From assembly GCA_021769545.1 (NCBI GenBank), contig JAETSS010000044.1, forward strand, positions 1-8,720: 8,720 bases of DNA, written 5' to 3'. Numbering within the stretch: position 1 is the stretch's first letter; each line of letters opens with the position of its first letter. The position numbers and the translations under genes were made by a program. This DNA is from Eubacterium sp. (GTDB lineage Bacteria; Bacillota_A; Clostridia; Peptostreptococcales; Anaerovoracaceae). Shown in pieces: positions 1-5,541 of the stretch. The notes under the pieces are model-generated. The model searched no databases. It saw nothing but the letters and a program-made list of their open reading frames with translations, and was not told the origin of the DNA.

Positions 1-28
1 AAGAGAAGATCAAACAGCAGAAAGCAGC

Positions 29-63
29 CTGAGATCTCTGCTAATATCGAACAGAAATCTCAG
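29..63. repeat. 12-bp inverted repeat with 11-nt loop
   Basis: CTGAGATCTCTG (29-40) faces CAGAAATCTCAG (52-63). Eleven of the twelve positions pair, with one C/A mismatch, around an 11-nt loop. No run of T follows on either strand, so it is a poor candidate for an intrinsic terminator. It lies inside the frame that is open to 135. Confidence 0.45.
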
Positions 64-140
64 ATACCAGACATTTTAACTGATTTTGAATTTACACACT
101 TTTTAGGACTTGACTTGCTTAGCCGGTCTTCTTAGGGGTG

Positions 141-185
141 AAATTCCAAAGATTCCGGGCTAAAACTCCTTGATCTTTGGAATTT
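141..185. repeat. perfect 13-bp inverted repeat, possible pseudoknot
   Basis: AAATTCCAAAGAT (141-153) is the exact reverse complement of ATCTTTGGAATTT (173-185), leaving a 19-nt loop. The loop contains GGCTAA (158-163), which can pair with TTAGCC (119-124) upstream, and CC (155-156) can extend this to GG (125-126) across one bulged G. The arrangement would be an H-type pseudoknot in plus-strand RNA. It begins 5 nt after a TAG that closes an open frame, so it might instead be the end of an upstream transcript, although no U-tract follows. The transporter promoter lies downstream of it. Confidence 0.5.
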
Positions 186-223
186 GCAGACTTTGCAGAA
201 CGTTATCATGTTTTCAAATACAT

Positions 224-251
224 TTGCAATCGCCGGATGATTTGATATAAT
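224..251 (+). promoter_or_regulatory. sigma-A-type promoter of the eamA-larE-mazG operon
   Basis: A perfect -10 box TATAAT (246-251) is preceded after 16 bp by TTGCAA (224-229), which matches four of six positions of the -35 consensus. Transcription would begin near 258, about 30 nt before the transporter ATG. No other promoter is evident between the three genes, so it probably drives all of them. Confidence 0.7.
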
Positions 252-287
252 ATCTTAGTAAATTATTTTTAAAAGGATGTATCTAAA

Positions 288-1247
288 ATGAGTAAAAAAC
301 TACGTGGAGATTTAATGCTTGTACTCACTGCCCTGATCTGGGGCAGTTCTTTTGTGGCTCAGAAAAGCGGCATGGATCTGATCGGTCCTCTGGCTTTCAA
401 CGGAGTAAGGACCGTCATCGGCGGTATAGTCCTGATCCCTGCCATAGGCTTTCTCAACAGATTCAAGAGCGGCAATGACACAGGTGAAGACACTGCCGCT
501 CCCGAAAAGACGGAAGAGGACAGGAAAAAGGAAAGAAAAAATCTGCTGGTAGGCGGCATATGCTGTGGGCTTTTTCTCATGGTGGCAAGCAATCTGCAGC
601 AGATAGGCATCTGCTACACCACTGCAGGAAAAGCGGGCTTCATAACTGCACTTTACGTGGTGCTGGTACCTATTCTGGGGCTTTTCATCAGGAAAAAGGT
701 CCGTCCTGTAATATGGCTTTGCGTGGCGGCTTCGGCCATAGGTCTCTATCTGCTGTGCATCCCGGCGGACGGCGGCTTCGGTCACCTCAACAAGGGCGAT
801 ATGATGATGCCTATATGTGCGCTGCTGTTTGCACTGCATATCCTGGTGATAGATCACTTCTCCCCGCTGGTGGACGGGGTGAAGCTGTCCTGCATACAAT
901 TTTTCGTAGCGGGGCTCCTGTCGCTGGCGTTTATCTGGGTGGACCCGCTCCTTGGCTTCGATCTTCCGACTTTTTCAACGCTGGTGTCGGCATGGCTGCC
1001 GCTGCTCTATGCGGGAGTGCTTTCCTGCGGCGTGGCATATACGCTGCAGATCGTCGCTCAGGCTGACGCCGATCCGACTGTGGCTTCCATGATACTGTGC
1101 CTCGAATCGGTATTTGCCGTTCTGACGGGAATGGTGGTTCTTGGTGAAGCGCTGTCTGTAAGAGAAGCAGCCGGATGCGTCATAATGTTCGCTGCCATCG
1201 TAGTGGCACAATTACCCGGGAAAAGAAGCAAGGAAACGACGCTGTAA
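288..1247 (+). CDS. EamA/DMT-superfamily membrane transporter
   Basis: This is a drug/metabolite transporter superfamily permease of about ten helices, built from two EamA repeats (about residues 7-157 and 171-308). The N-terminal ALIWGSSFVAQKSG motif, GFITALYVVLVPILG (residues 117-131) and the C-terminal stretch from YTLQ (251) through ESVFAVLTGMVVLGEALS (273-290) are typical of the family. The length of 319 aa is slightly above the usual 290-300 because of a hydrophilic, charged linker at residues 58-87 between the second and third helices. The substrate cannot be read from sequence; family members export amino acids, metabolites or drugs. The start at 288 follows AAAAGGATG (271-279) and the promoter at 224-251. 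It is the first gene of an operon, with larE 38 nt downstream. Confidence 0.9.
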   Translation: MSKKLRGDLMLVLTALIWGSSFVAQKSGMDLIGPLAFNGVRTVIGGIVLIPAIGFLNRFKSGNDTGEDTAAPEKTEEDRKKERKNLLVGGICCGLFLMVASNLQQIGICYTTAGKAGFITALYVVLVPILGLFIRKKVRPVIWLCVAASAIGLYLLCIPADGGFGHLNKGDMMMPICALLFALHILVIDHFSPLVDGVKLSCIQFFVAGLLSLAFIWVDPLLGFDLPTFSTLVSAWLPLLYAGVLSCGVAYTLQIVAQADADPTVASMILCLESVFAVLTGMVVLGEALSVREAAGCVIMFAAIVVAQLPGKRSKETTL

Positions 1248-1270
1248 AGGGCGCTATGTAAAGAGCTTCT

Positions 1271-1280
1271 GAAAGGAGGT
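1271..1280 (+). promoter_or_regulatory. strong ribosome binding site of larE
   Basis: GAAAGGAGGT is almost fully complementary to the 16S rRNA 3' end and lies 5 nt before the ATG at 1286. It fixes the larE start and suggests strong translation of the second gene of the operon. Confidence 0.8.
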
Positions 1281-1285
1281 GCGGC

Positions 1286-2113
1286 ATGACCGCATTATCA
1301 GACAAGCTGGAAAGGCTCAAAAACATAATATCGGGATACGGACAGATGCTGGTGGCGCTGTCCGGCGGCGTCGACAGCATATTCCTGCTTACCTTCGCAT
1401 ACAGCATATGGCGCGACGGCAGAGTCGCCGCACTGACTGCCAAGGGTCCCCATTTTGCCGAAGACGAGATCCTGTATGCGCAGCAGCTATGCAGCAGGCT
1501 GGGCGTCAGCCACGAGTTTGCGGATGTGAGTGATATCCTGCCCGCCATCGAGGACAATCCGAGGGACAGATGCTACATATGCAAAAAGGCCATCTTCTCA
1601 TCTCTTAAGAATATGGCCGATACAGAGGGGCGCATCCTCGCGGACGGTACCAATCTCGACGATATGGATGACTACAGACCGGGCTACAGAGCACTGCAGG
1701 AGCTGGATATCGCAAATCCCCTCAAGGATGCGGGGCTCACCAAGTCGGATATAAGAACGGCGCTCAGGGAGCTTGCGACCGGCGACAGGAAAATAGGCGA
1801 AGCACTGGCTGCAGACATCTGGAACAAGCCTGCCTTTGCATGTCTGGCCTCAAGGATACCTTACGGAAGCAGGATCACAGAGGAAAAGCTCAAGGCCGTA
1901 TACGATGCCGAGGTTTTCCTTCGCAGCGAGGGCTTCGCGCAGGTCCGTGTACGTCATCACGGCGATGTGGCAAGGATAGAGGTCCTGCCGGAGGACCGCA
2001 TCAGATTCTGCAATGCGGACTTTATGGATAAGGTAGATCAGAAACTCAGGGCCTGCGGCTTCAAATTCGTCGCCCTGGATCTGGGCGGCTACAAAATGGG
2101 AAATCTCAATTAG
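1286..2113 (+). CDS. larE: LarE-family ATP-dependent sulfur transferase (three-cysteine type)
   Basis: LarE makes the nickel-pincer nucleotide cofactor of lactate racemase and related LarA enzymes. It adenylylates a carboxylate of pyridinium-3,5-biscarboxylic acid mononucleotide and transfers sulfur to it. Visible signatures are the PP-loop SGGVDS (residues 26-31), DGTNLDD (120-126), DYRPG (129-133), the KPAFACLASRIPYG segment (181-194) carrying Cys186, and RVRHHGDVARIE (221-232). Cys186 corresponds to the sacrificial cysteine (Cys176) of the Lactiplantibacillus plantarum enzyme. RCYICK adds Cys96 and Cys99, which the L. plantarum protein lacks. From family knowledge, such three-cysteine LarE proteins bind a [4Fe-4S] cluster as the sulfur carrier. 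The segment before WNKPA is about 11 residues longer than in L. plantarum LarE. No larA, larB or larC is in the window. It is the middle gene of the operon, 19 nt before mazG. Confidence 0.9.
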   Translation: MTALSDKLERLKNIISGYGQMLVALSGGVDSIFLLTFAYSIWRDGRVAALTAKGPHFAEDEILYAQQLCSRLGVSHEFADVSDILPAIEDNPRDRCYICKKAIFSSLKNMADTEGRILADGTNLDDMDDYRPGYRALQELDIANPLKDAGLTKSDIRTALRELATGDRKIGEALAADIWNKPAFACLASRIPYGSRITEEKLKAVYDAEVFLRSEGFAQVRVRHHGDVARIEVLPEDRIRFCNADFMDKVDQKLRACGFKFVALDLGGYKMGNLN

Positions 2114-2132
2114 TCTCGATCAGGAGGATAAT

Positions 2133-2534
2133 ATGTCTGAAAACAGAAAATACGATTTTAACGATCTGATAGAAATAATCGCTGCGCTGCGCGCTCCCGG
2201 CGGATGTCCGTGGGATATCAAGCAGACTCATGAAAGTCTCAAGGAATGCCTCATCGAGGAATCCGGTGAGGTCATAGATGCTATAGACAACAGGGATGAC
2301 GACAATCTGTGCGAGGAACTGGGCGATCTGCTGCTGCAGGTAGTCATGCATGCTCAGATCGCGGCGGAGGAAAAGCGCTTCGATATAAACGATGTGATAC
2401 AGGGAGTTTCGGAAAAAATGATACGCAGGCATCCCCATGTCTTCGGAGATGTAAAGGTCACATCTCAGGAAGAAAGCCTTGCTCTCTGGAATGAGATCAA
2501 GAAGCAGGAGAAGGCCCGCGCAAATAAAAAATGA
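2133..2534 (+). CDS. mazG: MazG-family nucleoside triphosphate pyrophosphohydrolase, single domain
   Basis: This is an all-alpha NTP pyrophosphohydrolase that hydrolyses NTPs or dNTPs to NMP and pyrophosphate, a house-cleaning activity against aberrant nucleotides. The signature GGCPWDIKQTHESLK (residues 23-37) is followed by the Mg-binding acidic cluster EESGE (42-46) with EELGD (61-65), then KMIRRHPHVFGDV (95-107) and LWNEIKKQEK (118-127). At 133 aa it covers only the N-terminal of the two MazG domains of E. coli MazG (about 263 aa) and stops where that domain ends; stand-alone forms are common in Bacillota. The start is supported by AGGAGG (2122-2127) 5 nt before the ATG. Its TGA stop abuts the stop of the convergent nnrE gene, with no terminator between them. 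The residues around PWD and the ExxE motifs are intact, so it should be active. Confidence 0.93.
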   Translation: MSENRKYDFNDLIEIIAALRAPGGCPWDIKQTHESLKECLIEESGEVIDAIDNRDDDNLCEELGDLLLQVVMHAQIAAEEKRFDINDVIQGVSEKMIRRHPHVFGDVKVTSQEESLALWNEIKKQEKARANKK

Positions 2535-3362
2535 TCAGTATTCTACATCCCAGAGCTTCTCTTCATCTATGCCGATATCCACGACGATTATCTTCCCGCA
2601 GTATTTCTCTGCGAACTTCTGAAGATGAACAGGCTTTCTGGCATGGAATGTAATGGTATAGTGAGCTGTGACGCTGCTGCGTTCCAGCTCTTTTTCGTCT
2701 GTAAGATCACCGCCAAGACCGGAAGGGATATCGAGAGCGAAGACTCTCGTCCCATCCGTCTGCTGTCCCTTGGAAAATCTGTTTATATAGATGGCGGCTT
2801 TCAGGGCATTGCCGCTAAGGCTGCCGTGGAAGCCCGTACCGTAAATTGCATCAACAATAATATCAGGCGCACCTTTCAGCTCCATCAGCGAAGCCTCGTT
2901 TTTCGTCATATCCATGATCCTGACAGGCATCTGTGAAAGCAGATCGAAATTGGCAATGGCGTCCTCTGTCTTAGGCTCTCCGTCCACAAGAACAACGGTC
3001 ACGTCATAGCCTGCATCGCTCAATATCCTGGCTGCCACGAAGCCGTCTCCGCCGTTGTTGCCTTTGCCGCAGAATATCATCGCCCTGATGGCATCCGGGC
3101 GCACATTCGCATCGCCATTAGGCGAATCGTTTGAAATATCAACGGTCACAGCCTCCGCGATCTTGGGAATATCCATATCCATACCGCCCGCACCGCCGGA
3201 TCCGATGATCCTCCGATACGCTGCCCTTTCCATGATCTGTGCGGCAGCTCCTCTGCCTGCGTTTTCCATCATCTGATAATACGACAGACCTGCTTCGTCG
3301 GCTCTTTTCTCCAGAAGCTTCATCTGTCCGCATGTAACGAAATGTTTTCTCTTGCTTTTCAT
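2535..3362 (-). CDS. nnrE: NAD(P)H-hydrate epimerase (YjeF N-terminal domain)
   Basis: The enzyme interconverts the R and S forms of hydrated NAD(P)H so that the S-specific dehydratase can restore NAD(P)H. Counting from the chosen start, CGKGNNGGDGFVAAR (residues 98-112) is the nucleotide-binding signature, DAIYGTGFHG (171-180) and DIPSGLGGD (211-219) are the catalytic and sugar-phosphate-binding motifs, and TITFHARKP (236-244) matches the family C-terminal strand. The ATG at 3362 is preferred over a candidate 12 codons upstream because the upstream one lies inside the mutase gene, while GGAG lies 7 nt before 3362. This gives 275 aa, longer than the usual 200-230 aa of stand-alone epimerases, because of a glycine- and aspartate-rich insert at about residues 52-92. 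The dehydratase domain (NnrD) often fused to this protein is absent. It follows the phosphohexomutase stop by 4 nt, so the two are translationally linked. Its stop abuts that of mazG on the other strand. Confidence 0.9.
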   Translation of the reverse strand: MKSKRKHFVTCGQMKLLEKRADEAGLSYYQMMENAGRGAAAQIMERAAYRRIIGSGGAGGMDMDIPKIAEAVTVDISNDSPNGDANVRPDAIRAMIFCGKGNNGGDGFVAARILSDAGYDVTVVLVDGEPKTEDAIANFDLLSQMPVRIMDMTKNEASLMELKGAPDIIVDAIYGTGFHGSLSGNALKAAIYINRFSKGQQTDGTRVFALDIPSGLGGDLTDEKELERSSVTAHYTITFHARKPVHLQKFAEKYCGKIIVVDIGIDEEKLWDVEY

Positions 3363-3366
3363 CCTT

Positions 3367-4911
3367 CTACTCCATGACCGAAATATCCAGACCATCATAC
3401 GATGACAGGAATTTTTCCATGACCTGTGCTATAGCTTTGCAGCCGCCTTCCTCGTCGGCAGCCATGTTCATCGGCAGTATCGGGTCATGCAGGGATTTTC
3501 TCAGCAGACACCAGCCGCCCGGGAAGTTTATCCTGACACCTTCGTGGTTAGGCTCCTCCAGAGAAAGCTCATCCGAAGATTTGACGAAGCTTTCCAGATC
3601 CGCCAGGACCTTGTCTCCGTATGATCCGAAATCCGCGGCGGTGATAGGGATCCTGACTTCTCTTTCGTCTGCGGGATCCTCCAGCTTTTCTATGACGCTG
3701 TCCAGCGTCTTGCCCTGCTTGTTGAGTCTAGCCGCTTTTATCACGATCTTCGTTGCCAGATATGCGCCGTCATCCAGGAAATAATTCTCCTTGAGGGCCG
3801 CATGTCCCGAAGTCTCTATCGCTAATTGGCAATCCACGCCCTGTGCGTTGAGCTCCTGGGCCTTGTTTATCACGTTTTTATATCCGCGCTTGAATCTGAA
3901 ATGCTTCAATCCAAGTTCATTTTCGAGGAAAGCCGTAAGCTGCCTGCTGGTGATGCTGTCGGTGACTACCGTTGTTCCCGGGTGATCTTCCGCTATAAGA
4001 GCCGCTGCCATGGCAACGATGCCGTTCTTGGCGATCTCTCTGCCTCTGCCGTCGACGGCCGCTGATCTGTCAACGTCGGTATCGAATATGAGTCCGAAAT
4101 CCGCGCCGGTGGATATCACCTTCATGGCTATGGAGTTCATGGCTTCGCTGTCCTCGGGATTAGGCGCATGGTTCTGGAACATCCCGTCGGGCTCCAGATA
4201 CTGGCTGTCGCTTATATCGGCTCCCAGAGGTTTCAATATCCTCTTTGCATAGAAGCCTCCGCTTCCGTTTCCCGCGTCCACGACGATCCTCATGCCTTCA
4301 AGCGGTCTTTCACCTTCCCCTACTCCGTCTACGATGAGCTTCTTAAGGTGATCGCAGTAAAGGGTCATGATATCGGCTTCCTCCATGGGATATACGGGCT
4401 TGCCGAAATCCGCCACCCTTCCGTCAATGTTTTCAGGCTCGCCCAGATGCTTTATTCCCGAGTCTTCATCCTCTGCATATGCCAGGATCTGTGAAATGTC
4501 GCCCTTGTTGAGTCCGCCTTCACGTGTAAAGAATTTGAATCCGTTTCTGTTATACGGCAGGTGGCTGGCCGTTATCATGATGCCTGCATCGCATGAAAAT
4601 TCGGGAAATACCGTAGTCATGAACATTGCCGGCGTGGATGCCAGTCCGCAATTATAGACCTTTGCACCGTAAGGACCGAAACCGTTCATCAGCCCCTCCA
4701 TCAGACGTTTCCCCGAAACCCTCGGATCGCGGCCCACTGCGATCTTTACATCTCCGGGAGCTTTATCCAGCTTATGGCATATCCATATCATGAAGCCCCG
4801 CGCTATATCCGCCGCTTCATAAGGCGTCAGATTGGGGAGCTCTCCCGGTACTCCTGTTATTGCGATACCTCTTATATCGCTGCCGTTCTGCAGCTTTTTA
4901 TAATTCTTCAT
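3367..4911 (-). CDS. phosphomannomutase/phosphoglucomutase family (alpha-D-phosphohexomutase)
   Basis: A cytoplasmic alpha-D-phosphohexomutase that moves phosphate between C1 and C6 of a hexose phosphate, feeding glycogen, nucleotide-sugar or envelope sugar synthesis. All four domains are visible in 514 aa. AVGRDPRVSG lies at residues 58-67, TASHLPYNRNGFKF (114-127) carries the catalytic Ser116, DTDVDR (277-282) binds Mg, ETSGHAALKENYFLDDGAYL (366-385) holds the sugar-recognition motif, and GGWCLLRKSLHDPILPMN (465-482) is the phosphate-binding loop. The loop has SLHDP where classic PGM/PMM and GlmM enzymes have SGTEP. I recall this variant from a recognised subfamily of the mutases, so the enzyme is probably active, but glucose, mannose or glucosamine phosphate preference cannot be assigned. 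The start at 4911 has AGGAGAAGG (4915-4923) 3 nt upstream and a promoter at 4951-4979. nnrE follows after 4 nt. Confidence 0.9.
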   Translation of the reverse strand: MKNYKKLQNGSDIRGIAITGVPGELPNLTPYEAADIARGFMIWICHKLDKAPGDVKIAVGRDPRVSGKRLMEGLMNGFGPYGAKVYNCGLASTPAMFMTTVFPEFSCDAGIMITASHLPYNRNGFKFFTREGGLNKGDISQILAYAEDEDSGIKHLGEPENIDGRVADFGKPVYPMEEADIMTLYCDHLKKLIVDGVGEGERPLEGMRIVVDAGNGSGGFYAKRILKPLGADISDSQYLEPDGMFQNHAPNPEDSEAMNSIAMKVISTGADFGLIFDTDVDRSAAVDGRGREIAKNGIVAMAAALIAEDHPGTTVVTDSITSRQLTAFLENELGLKHFRFKRGYKNVINKAQELNAQGVDCQLAIETSGHAALKENYFLDDGAYLATKIVIKAARLNKQGKTLDSVIEKLEDPADEREVRIPITAADFGSYGDKVLADLESFVKSSDELSLEEPNHEGVRINFPGGWCLLRKSLHDPILPMNMAADEEGGCKAIAQVMEKFLSSYDGLDISVME

Positions 4912-4950
4912 ATTCCTTCTCCTGCGTAAAAATATTTTGCGTTTGTTCCG

Positions 4951-4979
4951 ATAATATATTATTTGACTTACCGCACCAA
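4951..4979 (-). promoter_or_regulatory. promoter of the phosphohexomutase-nnrE operon
   Basis: On the minus strand TTGGTG (4979-4974) is followed after 17 bp by TATTAT (4956-4951), five of six matches to the -10 consensus. Transcription would begin near 4944, about 33 nt before the mutase ATG. The -35 box overlaps the T-run of the terminator of the preceding gene. Confidence 0.55.
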
Positions 4980-5022
4980 AAAATAACTTCCTCAGCCTCG
5001 CATATCGGAGGCTACAGGGAAG
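4978..5022 (-). terminator. intrinsic terminator of the small acidic protein gene
   Basis: On the minus strand CTTCC (5022-5018), four unpaired bases, then AGCCTC (5013-5008), an 8-nt loop, GAGGCT (4999-4994), two unpaired bases and GGAAG (4991-4987) form an eleven-pair hairpin with a small internal loop. It is followed by TTATTTTTT (4986-4978). It lies 25 nt after the stop at 5047. The reverse direction lacks a T-run. Confidence 0.75.
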
Positions 5023-5046
5023 CGGATCAGCTCATCTCAAGGCAGC

Positions 5047-5295
5047 TCAGTGCAGCACAGTATCCTTCTTGCTGTATACACTTTCCAGCATGGCGGCCAT
5101 GCCATAAAGGAACTCTTCAACGGTAGGATTTCTGCTTATGCACAACAGATTTTTCCAGCTCTCAAGGATGTCTTCATCCATATTGGTGAAAAGCTCATCG
5201 ATCATCTCCTGCAGCTTCTTTTCTTCCTCCTCTAAGGAGATGCCGTCTTCGTCAGCCATAGTTTGAATAATTTTAATGTAATCTTCTCTGTTCAT
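5047..5295 (-). CDS. small acidic protein of unknown function
   Basis: I do not recognise this 82-aa protein. It is rich in glutamate and aspartate and predicted mostly helical. The first half holds MADEDGISLEEEEKKLQEMI (residues 13-32), an amphipathic acidic helix. The second half, DILESWKNLLCISRNPTVEE (42-61) onward to MLESVYSK, looks like a compact helical domain. There is no signal peptide or membrane segment. It has its own promoter (5379-5407) and terminator (4978-5022), which supports a real monocistronic gene. The start is uncertain. The ATG at 5295 has AGGAG (5313-5309) 13 nt upstream, a long spacing, whereas an in-frame ATG at 5337 would add 14 basic residues but has no ribosome binding site. 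Confidence 0.65.
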   Translation of the reverse strand: MNREDYIKIIQTMADEDGISLEEEEKKLQEMIDELFTNMDEDILESWKNLLCISRNPTVEEFLYGMAAMLESVYSKKDTVLH

Positions 5296-5378
5296 ATCTT
5301 GTCTGTTTCTCCTTCTCCCCCTGAATGCATCCACCATCGCGAGGCGATAAAGTCTGTTTTCAAAATCTCTGATAATTC

Positions 5379-5407
5379 AGTTTACTATAGGACAATTTCC
5401 ATGTCAA
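5379..5407 (-). promoter_or_regulatory. promoter of the small acidic protein gene
   Basis: The minus strand carries a perfect -35 box TTGACA (5407-5402). After 17 bp comes TAAACT (5384-5379), four of six matches to the -10 consensus. A closer TATAGT (5389-5384) has only 12 bp spacing and is less likely. The leader to the ATG at 5295 would be about 77 nt. Confidence 0.5.
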
Positions 5408-5422
5408 CTTGTACATAACGAT

Positions 5423-5527
5423 AAAAAAGGACTGTCGCATTAAGAGTTTTTTTAACAGGATATCGCGTAATAAATGAGTTTTTCGCCGCTATTTCCCGCA
5501 TTATATTTCTTAATTCGACAGTCCCTT
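5423..5527 (-). terminator. long-armed terminator of the symporter gene; 96-bp inverted-repeat element
   Basis: GGACTGTCGCATTAAGA (5429-5445) and TCTTAATTCGACAGTCC (5508-5524) are inverted repeats that pair at 16 of 17 positions, with a 62-nt interior. Read on the minus strand, the structure starts 14 nt after the symporter stop and ends in TTTTTT (5428-5423), so it can act as an intrinsic terminator. A G-U pair and two A-U pairs extend the base of the stem. The long arms and 96-bp total size are unusual for a simple terminator and resemble a miniature inverted-repeat element. No clear target-site duplication is visible in the flanks. Confidence 0.65.
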
Positions 5528-5541
5528 GTCAATCGTATAAA

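Larger units (their letters stand above)
1..287. other. AT-rich upstream region without a confirmed gene
   Basis: No complete gene is visible here. The stretch contains two inverted repeats (29-63 and 141-185), a tandem TTTGCAGA pair (183-190 and 192-199) and the promoter of the downstream transporter gene. Plus frame 1 is open from the window edge to a TAG at 133-135 (44 codons). It could be the 3' end of a gene lying to the left, but I recognise nothing in its translation, so it is not called as a gene. Confidence 0.5.

Noticed and set aside
1..135. C-terminal end of an upstream gene in plus frame 1
   Set aside because: The frame is open for only 44 codons from the window edge, the translation resembles nothing I know, and there is no way to see its start. 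Left as a possibility in the region note.
132..165. Resemblance to an FMN riboswitch (AGGGGTGAAATTCC followed by CCGGGC)
   Set aside because: Only the GGGTGAAATTCC-like part fits. The remaining conserved helices and the second GAGATTCC-type half are absent, and the downstream gene is a DMT transporter with its own promoter behind the element.
560..1066. Plus-strand open frame inside the DMT transporter gene
   Set aside because: It is a +2 shadow of the transporter coding sequence, without its own ribosome binding site or any family motif.
2484..2555. CTCTGG / CCAGAG inverted repeat spanning the mazG-nnrE junction as a bidirectional terminator
   Set aside because: Only 6 bp pair across a 60-nt loop and no T-run follows on either strand.
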